From JARFPW01 sp035464655 (GTDB lineage Bacteria > Gemmatimonadota > Gemmatimonadetes > Palauibacterales > Palauibacteraceae): a stretch of 25,087 nucleotides of DNA. Made by a program: the position numbers and the translations under genes. The notes below the pieces were generated by a model. The model did no database searches and had not been told where the DNA came from. It saw only the letters and a program-made list of their open reading frames with translations. The DNA is taken from assembly GCA_035464655.1 (NCBI GenBank), contig DATHRZ010000002.1, positions 1-25,087 of the forward strand, read 5' to 3'. How positions within the stretch are numbered: position 1 is the stretch's first letter; the number at the start of each line of letters is the position of its first letter. Below, piece after piece: positions 1 to 8,880 of the stretch.

Positions 1-1269
1 GAGACGGTCGGCGACCGTCTCCGCAGCGCGCAGCACCCGGAACGCGTTGCCGTTCGTCAGCTTCGAGAGGTCGGCCTCCGACCAACCCCGCCGCAGCAAC
101 TCGGCGATCAGCATCGGATAGGTGGCGGCGTCGTCCAGCCCGATGGGTGTCGAGCCAATGCCATCGTAGTCGGCGCCGATTCCCACGTTGTCGATGCCGG
201 CCACGTCCCTGACATGCTCGATGTGGTCGGCCACGTCGGCGATCGTGGCGTTCGGCCGAGGATTGGCCTCCCTGAATGCGGCGACCGCCTCGCGAACGTC
301 GTCCTCGGACGCGCCCGCCGCCTCGAGCTCGTCGCGCAAACTGTCCTGGCGAACCCCCCACAGGCGGAGCGGCTCCGAGACGAAGCTCGGGACGATCGTC
401 ACCATGACGAGTCCCCCATTGTCGACCATCCGCGCGAGCACGTCGTCGGGCACGTTGCGTGCGTGATCAGTGAGCGCCCGGGCCGACGAATGCGAGAAGA
501 TCACGGGGGCCTCGGTCACATCGAGGGCGTCGTGCATCGTCGCCGGTGAAACATGCGACAGGTCGACGAGCATGCCGAGCCGGTTCATCTCACGAACGAC
601 GTCCTCGCCGAACCCGGTCAGGCCACCGTGGCGCCTGGTGTCGGTGGCCGCATCGGCCCAGTCGAGGGTCACGTTGTGCGTGAGCGTCATATAGCGGGCG
701 CCAAGGTCGTAGTAGACGCGAAGCAGAGAGATCGAGTTTCCGAGCGCATGCCCTCCTTCGAGCCCGAGCATCGAAGCGATCCGGCCTTCTTCCATCGCCG
801 CTTCGGCCTCGTCCGCCGTGCCGACGAGCTCGAGCTCCGGATACCGCTCGATCACCCGCCGCGCGACGTCGATCTGTTCGAGCTGGACCCGCACGTAGCC
901 ACTGTCCGCGATCTCGCCCGGGATGTAGACCGACCAGAACTGCGCGCCGACCCCGCCCGCCGCGAGCCGCGCGAGATCGGTGTGGCCGGGTGTCGGCTCG
1001 CGCAGATCGTAGGCCTCGACGTCGAGCGGCACCTCGGCCCGTCGAATGGCCCACGCGAGGTCGTTGTGCCCGTCGAACACCGGATGCCGATCGAGCAGGG
1101 CCCGGGCTTCGCCGACACGCGACGTATCGAGCGCCGTCTCTCCGTCCTGGGCTACGCCGGGCGACGGCCCCCAGAAGACGCCGAGCGCCGTCATGGCCAG
1201 CACGGCACCGATCAACCGCACGCCTCGCATTCCGGATCGCGCCGAATCCGCCGTACCGATCATGTGCAT
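1..1269 (-). CDS. Secreted membrane dipeptidase, peptidase family M19 (C-terminus cut by window edge)
   Basis: Zinc dipeptidase of the renal dipeptidase (M19) family, which cleaves dipeptides at a two-zinc TIM-barrel active site. The N-terminus (residues 1-41) is a signal peptide with a hydrophobic stretch near residues 19-33 and a likely cleavage after VAQ, so the enzyme is exported. Visible family motifs, in order, are DGHND (H68, D70, zinc ligands), MLGLEGGHALG (bridging Glu), MLVDLSHVS and FSHSSARAL (His ligands) and GIGADYDG near the C-terminus. About 423 codons are present with no stop, so only a short C-terminal tail is missing. Two Met codons (1269 and 1263) sit behind a GGAGG; I chose the outer one, though the inner is equally possible. 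It lies downstream of addA on the same strand, but 230 nt and a hairpin separate them, so it probably has its own promoter. The family assignment is firm; the substrate is unknown. Confidence 0.93.
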   Translation of the reverse strand, partial: MHMIGTADSARSGMRGVRLIGAVLAMTALGVFWGPSPGVAQDGETALDTSRVGEARALLDRHPVFDGHNDLAWAIRRAEVPLDVEAYDLREPTPGHTDLARLAAGGVGAQFWSVYIPGEIADSGYVRVQLEQIDVARRVIERYPELELVGTADEAEAAMEEGRIASMLGLEGGHALGNSISLLRVYYDLGARYMTLTHNVTLDWADAATDTRRHGGLTGFGEDVVREMNRLGMLVDLSHVSPATMHDALDVTEAPVIFSHSSARALTDHARNVPDDVLARMVDNGGLVMVTIVPSFVSEPLRLWGVRQDSLRDELEAAGASEDDVREAVAAFREANPRPNATIADVADHIEHVRDVAGIDNVGIGADYDGIGSTPIGLDDAATYPMLIAELLRRGWSEADLSKLTNGNAFRVLRAAETVADRL

Positions 1270-1391
1270 CGTTCCTCCGTCGTAGTCGTCTCGCGTCGAA
1301 CGTGAGACAAACTTCGTACCGATGCACCGTCCGCGGCAAATCGCGCGGAACGGATCGTGCACTCCCTGACGCGCCGGACGACGACCACGGT

Positions 1392-1421
1392 GCGCCGCCG
1401 CTCCACCCGGGAGGGCGGCGC
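1392..1421 (-). terminator. GC-rich hairpin downstream of addA, possible terminator
   Basis: Inverted repeat: GCGCCGCC (1392-1399) pairs with GGCGGCGC (1414-1421), and CTCC (1401-1404) with GGAG (1410-1413). This gives a 12-bp stem with one bulged base and a 5-nt loop. It starts about 79 nt past the addA stop, in the 230-nt gap before the dipeptidase. No U-tract follows on either strand, so it is not a textbook intrinsic terminator. It could end the addA transcript, stabilise its 3' end, or sit in the dipeptidase leader. The rest of 1270-1499 shows nothing I can name except the GGAGG before the dipeptidase start. Confidence 0.4.
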
Positions 1422-1499
1422 CGAACCGACAGGATCGCTCGCTCGGCTCGTGGGAGTTCTCCGCCGGGCTCGGCATTCCCCTGCCGTGACGGGCGGATC

Positions 1500-4400
1500 T
1501 CACGCCTCGACCACCATGTCGGGATGCGTGAAATGCAGGAAGACCCGGGGCGCGGCTCCGACCAGCGTCGAGACCGCGTCCCGGTAGACCTGCGCCTGCA
1601 CGCCGTAACCGGCGGCGACCTCCTCCACGCCCTCGGGGGCGATGCGGTGGGTCTTGAAGTCGACGATGCAGGGATTTTCTCCCGGGCGATACAGGTCGAT
1701 CGCCCCGGTACGCCACGGGGGGCCGCCGACGAGTACGAGGAACGCGAGCTCGCGGTGGTGGGATCCCGCGACGTACGATTGCCAGCGTTCGCCAGTCACC
1801 ACCCGTTCGATCTCGGCCTCGAGAGCGATCCGGTACGGAGCGCCGGGCTCGAGCAGCTCTTCGGCGCCGGGTGGTTCGTCGACGCCGGCGATCGCTTCCT
1901 CGAGCAACCGTGACAGCTCGTCCGCTGTCCGGATCCGCTCGAGGACGCCGTGGATCAACGTTCCTCTCAGGGCGGCGGGGATCGCCGCGTCCTTTCCGGC
2001 AAGCGGCGCGAAGCGCCACGCTTCCTCCACCCCGTGCGCATAACGCAACTTCCAGGCACGTCGATCCGTCGCCCGCAACTGGAGCTCGGTGGCCGACGTG
2101 ATCGGCCGGAGGGCCGGCCGGGCTATCGGCCGGGCGAGCGGCGGCGGCTCGGCGGGGCGCAGCCCGTCTAGCCAGGTCAGGGACACGGGCACCGGATCGA
2201 TCGACCCCTGCTCGGGCTCGGCGGCTCGGTAGACGACGGGTCGCACGGCGACCGGCTCGGCGGCCGGGGTGCGGGCGCCCCGCAGGTCGAGCGGCGCGTG
2301 GCGGAAGATGTCGAGCTGGCCCGTTGCGTCTTCGGGGAACACCTCGATCTGCCGACCCGTACGGGTCACCGGATCGTCGGCCCGCGCCCTCGACGCACGC
2401 TTCCGTTCGGGGAGCGGCGGATCGTCGGATACCAGGTGCGGCAGCGTCGCCTCCGCCAGGGCGGGGCGAATGTACTCCATGTAGCCACGCGCCACGTCGG
2501 GCGCCGCGATGACGAGGCGATCGCGGGCTCGCGTAAGCGCGACGTAGAGCAGGCGCGCCTCCTCGGCCCGCTCCGCGGCGAGCGCGCGAGCCGCGATCGT
2601 CCGGCTGCGCAGGCCGCGCTCGCCTTGCTTCGGCATGAGCACCGGGCCGAAGCGTGGATCGCCCACGTAGCGGTCGTTCAGCCGGTCGCGGAACCCATCA
2701 CCCGCCTGGAGCAGGAAGACGATCGGCCATTCGAGGCCCTTCGCCGTGTGAATGGTCTGCAGCGTCACCGCCGCGTCGGGCGTCCCGTGCAACGGGCCAC
2801 GCGGAAGCCCCGGATCGCGGTCGCCCCACCGATCCCACACGTCCAGGAAGCGCGCGACGGGAAGCCGGCGGTGCTCGTCGAGCAGCGCCACGAAGCGTTC
2901 GATCGACCCGAGGGCCTCGTCGGCGCCGGGTCGCAACGACAGGTGCAGCCGGTATCCCGTGCGCCGCAGGATGTCCTCCAGCAGTTCGGACGTCGGCGCC
3001 CTATCGACCAGGGCCTGTCCCGCCGCGAGTCCGACGAGGCCCCGCGCCAGGGCGTCCCGTTCGACCTCCCCGACCGACGGGTGCTCGGGCGCCTCGAACC
3101 ATTCCGCCTCGCCGCGCTCGACCCGGGCCAGATACCGCGCCGCCTGGCGCAGCAGTGGTGACCGGCGCCGCGACGGATCGAGGCGGAAGCGGGCGATGAC
3201 CTCGTCGCGAAGGCCGACGAACGGCGAGCGCAGAAACGCCAGGGCATGATAATCGTCCGCCGGATCGACGAGCAGCCGCAGCGCCGTGACCAGATCGAGC
3301 ACCTCGGGCCGGCCGGACAGGCCGAGGCCCGCCGCGTTGTGGGTCGGAATCCGCGCTTCGCGCAGCGCCCCGTCCACGCGCTCGAGCCCGCGGCGGGTCC
3401 GCGCGAGGATCGCGATGTCCGACGCTCTCACTGGGCGGTAGCCGTCCACCGTATCGGCATCGGGCAGCCGTCCGTCCGCCAGGAGGCCGGCTACGCGTGC
3501 ACGAACGAGGCGGGCCTCGAACGCACGGGCCGTCTCGGCCGAGCCGTCCTCGATGGAGCCATCGAGCCAGTCGATCCCCTGGCCCGGCCCCGATGATCGG
3601 ACGGCCTCGAGCGGACTGTAGCCGATGCGCAGGGCCGGGTCGACCGCCTCTACCTCCGCGCCGGTCGCCTCGATCGCCGCCGATGCCACCCCGTTGATGA
3701 ACTCGATCACGCCCGGCTGGGATCGGAAGTTCCTCGTCAGCTCCGGGGGCGGGGCATCCCTGCACAGGCGGCGTCGGGCGTCGTTCCACACGGCGATGTC
3801 GGCGCCGCGGAACCCGTAGATGCTCTGCTTCGGATCGCCGACGAGCATGAGTTGCGGCACCGGCCCGGGGTCGGGTTCGCCGATCCCGGCGAGGGCGAAG
3901 GCGATGTCGCGCTGTGCGGCATCCGTATCCTGAAACTCGTCGATGACAAGAACTCGCAGTGCGCGGCGGATCGACACGAGCGCCGACCGTCGCTCCGGGT
4001 CGGTCAGCAGTCGCCGAACGTCGAGCACCAGGCTGTCGAAGTCCCGAACGCCCTCGCGCTTCATCCAGTCGAGCCACGCGTGCGCCGCCTGCCGGGCCAT
4101 GCCGTGCAGCGCCGCGCCCAGTGCCTGTGCCTCGGCGTCCGCCGCTTCGAGCGACGCGTCCCGCGCGTCGACCTTCAGCACGCCGCCGGCTTCCCAGCGG
4201 ACTTCTCGGACGACGCCGGCCACCGTTTCGACGAGGCCCGGGCCCTGCCGGCCCGCGCGGAGCCCGAGGCGCTCGAGCAGGGCTTCCATGCCCGCCCCCC
4301 CCGTGTGCATCGCATGCATGACCGAGTCGCGCACGACGTCGTGCAGCCGCAGGGCGGCCTCGCGCTCGTCCAGTACGCGGAAGCCGGGATCGATGCCCAG

Positions 4401-4769
4401 GCGCAGGGCGTGATCGCGCAACAGATCGGCACAGAACGCGTGAATCGTGCCCACCGACATGCGGTCGAGCTCCCATCGCAGTTGCGGCGCCCGTTCCGAC
4501 GCCATGATCCTGGCGCGCAAGCGGTCCTTGAGCTCGCAGGCCGCCTTTTCGGTGAAGGTGATGGCCGCCACCTCGTCCAGGCGGCACGGCTCGGCACAAG
4601 GCTCAATCGGCCGTCCGTCCGAACGGAGCTCGACCTCGAGGCCGACGAGCCAGGCGATCCGGCCGACGATCGCTCGCGTCTTTCCGGTGCCGGCGTTGGC
4701 CGAGAGAAGCACGTGTCCGTCGGCCAGCAGGGCACGGGCCTGCTCGTCCGTCCAGCGAATCTCACCCAC
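1500..4769 (-). CDS. addA: AddA-type helicase-nuclease subunit (UvrD superfamily 1 helicase + PD-(D/E)XK nuclease)
   Basis: Helicase and nuclease subunit of an AddAB/RexAB-type complex that unwinds and resects double-strand DNA ends to load recombinase. Helicase motifs are complete. Walker A SANAGTGKT lies near residues 23-31 and motif II DEFQDT at 277-282. Then come VGDPKQSIYGFRGAD, the motif IV-like NFRSQPG, QTIHTAKGLEW near 671 and LLYVALTRARDRL near 750. The C-terminal nuclease shows LIHGVLERI, GAIDLYRPG, VDFKT (D1037, K1039) and QAQVY, so the catalytic D and K are intact. At about 1089 residues it is slightly short for AddA (usually about 1150-1230). I chose the GTG at 4769 because homology begins there (EIRWTDEQ) and it overlaps the addB stop as GTGGGTGA, which suggests translational coupling. 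In-frame starts at 4817 and 4928 would only add non-homologous sequence that overlaps addB. Confidence 0.95.
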   Translation of the reverse strand: MGEIRWTDEQARALLADGHVLLSANAGTGKTRAIVGRIAWLVGLEVELRSDGRPIEPCAEPCRLDEVAAITFTEKAACELKDRLRARIMASERAPQLRWELDRMSVGTIHAFCADLLRDHALRLGIDPGFRVLDEREAALRLHDVVRDSVMHAMHTGGAGMEALLERLGLRAGRQGPGLVETVAGVVREVRWEAGGVLKVDARDASLEAADAEAQALGAALHGMARQAAHAWLDWMKREGVRDFDSLVLDVRRLLTDPERRSALVSIRRALRVLVIDEFQDTDAAQRDIAFALAGIGEPDPGPVPQLMLVGDPKQSIYGFRGADIAVWNDARRRLCRDAPPPELTRNFRSQPGVIEFINGVASAAIEATGAEVEAVDPALRIGYSPLEAVRSSGPGQGIDWLDGSIEDGSAETARAFEARLVRARVAGLLADGRLPDADTVDGYRPVRASDIAILARTRRGLERVDGALREARIPTHNAAGLGLSGRPEVLDLVTALRLLVDPADDYHALAFLRSPFVGLRDEVIARFRLDPSRRRSPLLRQAARYLARVERGEAEWFEAPEHPSVGEVERDALARGLVGLAAGQALVDRAPTSELLEDILRRTGYRLHLSLRPGADEALGSIERFVALLDEHRRLPVARFLDVWDRWGDRDPGLPRGPLHGTPDAAVTLQTIHTAKGLEWPIVFLLQAGDGFRDRLNDRYVGDPRFGPVLMPKQGERGLRSRTIAARALAAERAEEARLLYVALTRARDRLVIAAPDVARGYMEYIRPALAEATLPHLVSDDPPLPERKRASRARADDPVTRTGRQIEVFPEDATGQLDIFRHAPLDLRGARTPAAEPVAVRPVVYRAAEPEQGSIDPVPVSLTWLDGLRPAEPPPLARPIARPALRPITSATELQLRATDRRAWKLRYAHGVEEAWRFAPLAGKDAAIPAALRGTLIHGVLERIRTADELSRLLEEAIAGVDEPPGAEELLEPGAPYRIALEAEIERVVTGERWQSYVAGSHHRELAFLVLVGGPPWRTGAIDLYRPGENPCIVDFKTHRIAPEGVEEVAAGYGVQAQVYRDAVSTLVGAAPRVFLHFTHPDMVVEA

Positions 4770-7700
4770 GGCGGCTCGCCGGATGATCGAACCGTGAACC
4801 CGCACCGATCGCGACATCGGTCCGCAGGAGCTCGCGCCCGGGCCGCGAGTCGGCGGGCGGGCGGCACGACGCGGCCCGGGCAGGTTCGAACAATCCGGCC
4901 CTGACGCGCTCCGGGATCGACAGGGCACGGGACGTCACCTCGTCGACCCGATCGGCGCGGAGTCCCGATCTCGATCCCCTGCCGGGCCGTGAGATCGACA
5001 GGAACAGTGCCTCCCGCGGCATCTCGTCATGCAGGACTTCCCAGGCCTTCATGTACAGGGCCGGTTGCAGAACCGCCCCGTCGTCGAACCCGCGCTTCGA
5101 GGGGACGTGCTTCCACTTGTAGTCGACGATCCGGAGACCGCCCGGCGCCCCCCGGAACCGGTCCACCCGGTCGATGCGGCCGGCCAGCAGCAGCGCTGCC
5201 GGCCGACCCGTCGCGTCGCGCCCCACCAGCCGAACCGGCTCGACCCCTCCGTAGCCGAACGGAACCTCGATGGCGATCGGCCGCGCCCCAAGGCGGACGA
5301 GCCCCTCGAGATCCCAGGCGACGAACTCGGTCAGGACTCGCCGCAGCACCCGGCGCTTCACGGCCCAGACCGGACGGGCACCGAGCCACGCATCGGCGTC
5401 GGCCTCGAGCGCGCCGAACACGTCGTCGCACACCGCCTCGAGATGCGTGATGCCGGCCGCGAGCGACTCCGGCGCCGTAGCCAGCAGGCGATCGTGCAAC
5501 GCCTCCAGCACGGCGTGAGTCACCCGACCGGCCGCCAGGGGCGTCGTCTCCACGCCGGCCTCCTCGCGGCGTTCGATCCCCAGGACGTCGGAGACGAGAA
5601 AATCGAACGGGCGGCGCGCATACCGTTCGAGGCGGCTCGCCGACCAGACGTGATCGTCGCCGAATCGACTGGCCAGCGCGTCGAGGACGACCGGATCGCG
5701 TAGGCGGCCGCCCCAGGCGTGAGCGCGCTCCGAGACCGGCCGATCACGACCGAGCAGCGGCCCGGGCTCGAGGCCGAGGACCGCATCCACCCCGGCGACC
5801 CCGTCGAGCGAGCCCGAGCGAAGTTCTTCGGCGAACGCCGTTACGATCGCCTGCCCAATGGCGGAAACGTCGACGACCTCCAGCTCGCCCCGGTCGCCCC
5901 CTCGACGCCGACGACCGACCCGGAGCACGTCGCGTCGGCGCTGCGCGGCCAGGCTGACGGCATCGTCGGACGCCGGGGAAGCGGGCGCCGCCGGCACCAT
6001 CAGCGAGGGGAGCAGCGGGATCGCGCTCGGCGTCGCGCTGCGCCAGCTGACCGTCGTGGCGGGGTTCGCCGCCACGGCACGCCACAGGGCGCGTTCCCGG
6101 CGCAGGAACAGCTCCCGGTGCTCCAGCGGGAGCCCGTCGAGCGCCAGATTGCGTCGCTCCTCGTCGGACAGGACGCCCCCCCGCCGTGGCGCGCGTGGAA
6201 ACTCGCCGTCGTTCGCGTGGATGACGAACAGGTGCAGAAACGGCGTGAGCGCCGCCTCGTGCGCCTCGAGCACCTGGACGCCCTGTTCCAGGGGTGTCGA
6301 GTGAACCAGGTCGTTGGCCTCGAGAAGTCGCCGCAGACGGTCGAGCCAGTGCGCGGCGGGCACCGGGTCTCTAGCCTCCGCCAGGGTTCGCCATTCGACC
6401 AGCAGCGCGTCGAGCGCCCGGACACCGCGCTGGTCGAGCCGCACCACGTCGTGGCGGCCTCCGGCCAGGCGACATACGCGCCGCCGGAACCCGAAAGCGT
6501 CACCGGCCGTGAGGGTGCGGGTACGCTCGATCCACTCCGTCTCGGAGCGCTCGCCGGTGAACCCCGAGATGTGGGTGGCCAGTCGTGCGACGGCGTCCGC
6601 CGCCGCCTCGGCGGAAGCGGCCATCCGGTCACCGGGATTCCGGCGACGGGCTACGCGGGCGAGCTCCGCCAGGGCGCGACGCCACGCGTCGAGCCCCGCG
6701 ATCCTCCGTCGGGCGGCCAGGACGTCGAGGAGCCGCACGTCCAATTCCGTCCCGAGATAGGGGGACGTGCCGACGGTGCGGAGGCTCGGATAGTCCCAGC
6801 CCGCTGCTTCCGCCTCGAACAGATCGAGCAGGGCCCGGAGGGCGGGGATCTCGGCCAGGGTCGTGCGCAGTCGGACGGTGGTCGGCACCCCTGCTTCCGC
6901 CAGGGCGCGATGCACGCGGTGCGTGTCCTCGCGGCCCGACCGGGCCACGACGGCGACGTCGCTCGGACGGCATCCGTCCTCGACGACGAGGCGCTTGACG
7001 CGCCGCGCCACCTCCGCCGCCTCCCGCAGAGCGTCGAGGGCCCGGTGGACGTCCGGCGCGGGCGAGGGCGGCGACTCGATCGTCTGCACGTCGCTGGCCA
7101 GCTCATCCCACTCCGACGGCTCCGGTTCGGCGACCAGGTAGACCGACACCAGGACGTCGGGCTGGACCGCCAGGGCGCGAAACAGCCGGCGACGGCGACC
7201 GAGCGTCGTCGGTCCATAGACGTGCAGTTCACGCGCGCCGCCCAGCCCGGCGCGCAGGCCACCCGCGTCGATCCGACGGGCCACGAGCGCGGGGGTCGCG
7301 CGGGCGTCGATCAGCTCCCTCTTCTCGAGCGCGTCGAGGTAGGCCCGGTAGCTGTCGATCACCCAGCGGTTGCGCTGGCGGGCGAACCCGTCGTCGCCGG
7401 GGCCGGCCGGCAGTGCGTCGAGCGCCGCCGCCAGTTCGTCGGGCGATACCCCCTCGGCCAGCAACTCCCCCACCAGGCCGTCGAGCATGTGGGCCCGAAA
7501 TCGACCGACGCCCGGACTCGACGACGGCAGGTCGCGCTCGCTCGCCTCGCGGGTAGCGAGTCGGGCAAGGAGGAGCCGCCCCGCCAAAATCCCGATCGGC
7601 CGGGGGCCGATGTCGAACAGGCCGCGCAGTTCCGACAGAAAGTGGAGCGGTGGGTCGAGCCAACCGGCAACCCCGGACTCGGCGGCCGCTTCGAGGGCGG

Positions 7701-7845
7701 CGTGAAGCTGCCGGCGGTGGGAGATCCACAGGCGGGCGGCGTGCGCATCGGGGCCGGGGTCGTTCCCCAACGCCGACAGCCAGTTGTCCATGCAGGCGGA
7801 CCACAGCCGGGCGTTCGTCGCCGACCTGACGATTCGGAGCGGCAT
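4762..7845 (-). CDS. addB: AddB-like subunit: inactive helicase fold with PD-(D/E)XK nuclease, no Fe-S cysteines
   Basis: Partner of AddA. The C-terminal nuclease is recognisable by WSASRLERYARRPFDF, AAGRVTHAVLEAL, GRIDRVDRF, RIVDYKW and QPALYMKAW, so the catalytic D, D and K and the QxxxY motif are present. The N-terminal two thirds resemble a UvrD-type fold. The expected Walker A after the first strand is absent: PLRIVRSATNARLW has no GxxxxGKT. The Fe-S site that staples the AddB nuclease domain also appears lost. The usual CPF is RPF (Arg near residue 745), and the C-terminal region reads ADSRPGRELLR, where a Cys-x2-Cys-x5-Cys pattern would be expected. One Cys (about 994) remains nearby. 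The ATG at 7845 directly precedes the first strand; a GTG at 7863 in the same frame is possible. Neither has a good Shine-Dalgarno. It lies 45-63 nt after the WYL pair and overlaps addA by 8 nt. Confidence 0.88.
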   Translation of the reverse strand: MPLRIVRSATNARLWSACMDNWLSALGNDPGPDAHAARLWISHRRQLHAALEAAAESGVAGWLDPPLHFLSELRGLFDIGPRPIGILAGRLLLARLATREASERDLPSSSPGVGRFRAHMLDGLVGELLAEGVSPDELAAALDALPAGPGDDGFARQRNRWVIDSYRAYLDALEKRELIDARATPALVARRIDAGGLRAGLGGARELHVYGPTTLGRRRRLFRALAVQPDVLVSVYLVAEPEPSEWDELASDVQTIESPPSPAPDVHRALDALREAAEVARRVKRLVVEDGCRPSDVAVVARSGREDTHRVHRALAEAGVPTTVRLRTTLAEIPALRALLDLFEAEAAGWDYPSLRTVGTSPYLGTELDVRLLDVLAARRRIAGLDAWRRALAELARVARRRNPGDRMAASAEAAADAVARLATHISGFTGERSETEWIERTRTLTAGDAFGFRRRVCRLAGGRHDVVRLDQRGVRALDALLVEWRTLAEARDPVPAAHWLDRLRRLLEANDLVHSTPLEQGVQVLEAHEAALTPFLHLFVIHANDGEFPRAPRRGGVLSDEERRNLALDGLPLEHRELFLRRERALWRAVAANPATTVSWRSATPSAIPLLPSLMVPAAPASPASDDAVSLAAQRRRDVLRVGRRRRGGDRGELEVVDVSAIGQAIVTAFAEELRSGSLDGVAGVDAVLGLEPGPLLGRDRPVSERAHAWGGRLRDPVVLDALASRFGDDHVWSASRLERYARRPFDFLVSDVLGIERREEAGVETTPLAAGRVTHAVLEALHDRLLATAPESLAAGITHLEAVCDDVFGALEADADAWLGARPVWAVKRRVLRRVLTEFVAWDLEGLVRLGARPIAIEVPFGYGGVEPVRLVGRDATGRPAALLLAGRIDRVDRFRGAPGGLRIVDYKWKHVPSKRGFDDGAVLQPALYMKAWEVLHDEMPREALFLSISRPGRGSRSGLRADRVDEVTSRALSIPERVRAGLFEPARAASCRPPADSRPGRELLRTDVAIGAGSRFDHPASRRG

Positions 7846-7908
7846 GTGCCACAGTATGGCCACCGGGGACGACGACGACAGGCCCCCGGAGCGCCGCGCC
7901 GCCCGGGT

Positions 7909-8880
7909 TCAGGCCCCGGGCTGCTCGGAGCCGGCGAGGCGGGCGGCGGCGCGCGCCACTTCCCGGCGCACGGGCTCGGGCTCGACGACCACCGCTTCCC
8001 CGCCCTGCTGCAGAACGTGACGCACGATCCAGCCGGGGTCGGCCACGTCGTACGTGACCGTGACACTTCCGTCCGGGCCCTGCTCCGTCGGCCCCATCTC
8101 CTCGACGCGCGCCGCGGAGAGTCCGGTATAGCGTACGGTCACGGGTTCGGTCGTGTCGGCCCGAAACACGCGACCTTCCTCGACGTAGTCGTCGAGGTCG
8201 AAGCCGTCCGGCACCTCGAAGGTGTCGTCGCTGATCTCGAGATCGACGATCCGGTCGAGGCGAAACACACGAACGTCTTCGCGCAGCCCGCAGTACCCGA
8301 CGACGAACCAGGTTCCGTGCGAAGCGACGACGGCATATGGATCGAGGGTGCGCTCGCTCAGGCCTTCGCCCCCGGATCGAACGTAGACCATGCGACAGCG
8401 TCGCCGGTCTTCGGCGGCGCGGCGCAAGCCCATGCGCATCCCCGCCGGCTCGCCGCCCTCTTCGACCGCGAAGCGCTCGACGAACTCGTCCGGCGGAGCC
8501 GTCGACAGGCCCCCGCCGATCCGCGCCGCGACGTCGAGTACCCGCTCCCGCTCCGGTCCGTCAAGGGCCGCCGCATGACGCCGCAGCGCCAGGTGCGCGG
8601 CCAGGGCTTCGCGCGGGCTGAGACGCATCGGACGGCGGAACTTCCCGTGCGATCGCACGTGAATCCGGTCGGCTTCGATCTCGACCCGGACGTCTTCGGC
8701 ACTGCCCGCCGGGTGGTAGTACTGTCGACCGATCACGAGGGCTACATCGTCGACGACCGTCTCCTCGCTCACCCCCAGGCGTTCGGCCGCCTCGGCCACC
8801 GACAGCGGGCGCTCGGCGGCCGCGGGCAGCAGGTAGAGCAGCCGGAGGAGCTGATCCGCGGCGCTTCCGGTTTCAGCCAT
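7909..8880 (-). CDS. WYL-domain transcriptional regulator (PafC-like, second of a pair)
   Basis: Likely DNA-binding regulator of 323 residues. An N-terminal winged helix (LLRLLYLLP...LSVAEAAERLGVSEETV, about residues 8-45) is followed by a central WYL domain and a C-terminal WCX-like region. The WYL core reads GTWFVVGYCGLREDVRVFRLDRI: the signature triplet is WFV rather than WYL, but the downstream Arg-rich strand is kept. The start at 8880 overlaps the upstream WYL gene's stop as ATGGCTGA, and homology begins exactly there. A longer frame reaching 9153 is just read-through of the other gene's antisense-phase sequence. Tandem WYL proteins of this kind form PafBC in actinobacteria, a DNA-damage-responsive transcription activator that senses single-stranded DNA (established knowledge). 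Because addB and addA follow directly, a role in DNA-damage control is plausible but inferred. Confidence 0.9.
   Translation of the reverse strand: MAETGSAADQLLRLLYLLPAAAERPLSVAEAAERLGVSEETVVDDVALVIGRQYYHPAGSAEDVRVEIEADRIHVRSHGKFRRPMRLSPREALAAHLALRRHAAALDGPERERVLDVAARIGGGLSTAPPDEFVERFAVEEGGEPAGMRMGLRRAAEDRRRCRMVYVRSGGEGLSERTLDPYAVVASHGTWFVVGYCGLREDVRVFRLDRIVDLEISDDTFEVPDGFDLDDYVEEGRVFRADTTEPVTVRYTGLSAARVEEMGPTEQGPDGSVTVTYDVADPGWIVRHVLQQGGEAVVVEPEPVRREVARAAARLAGSEQPGA

Noticed and set aside
553..1305. Plus-strand frame over the dipeptidase
   Set aside because: The minus-strand reading gives a complete set of M19 motifs; this frame is its antisense shadow.
4770..4928. Upstream extension of addA to 4928
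   Set aside because: The 53 added residues lie inside the addB coding end and match nothing in the helicase family.
4762..7863. addB as a broken or frameshifted gene because of its missing motifs
   Set aside because: The frame is open over about 1,030 codons, the nuclease motifs are intact and it is coupled to addA. The losses look like evolved substitutions, not decay.
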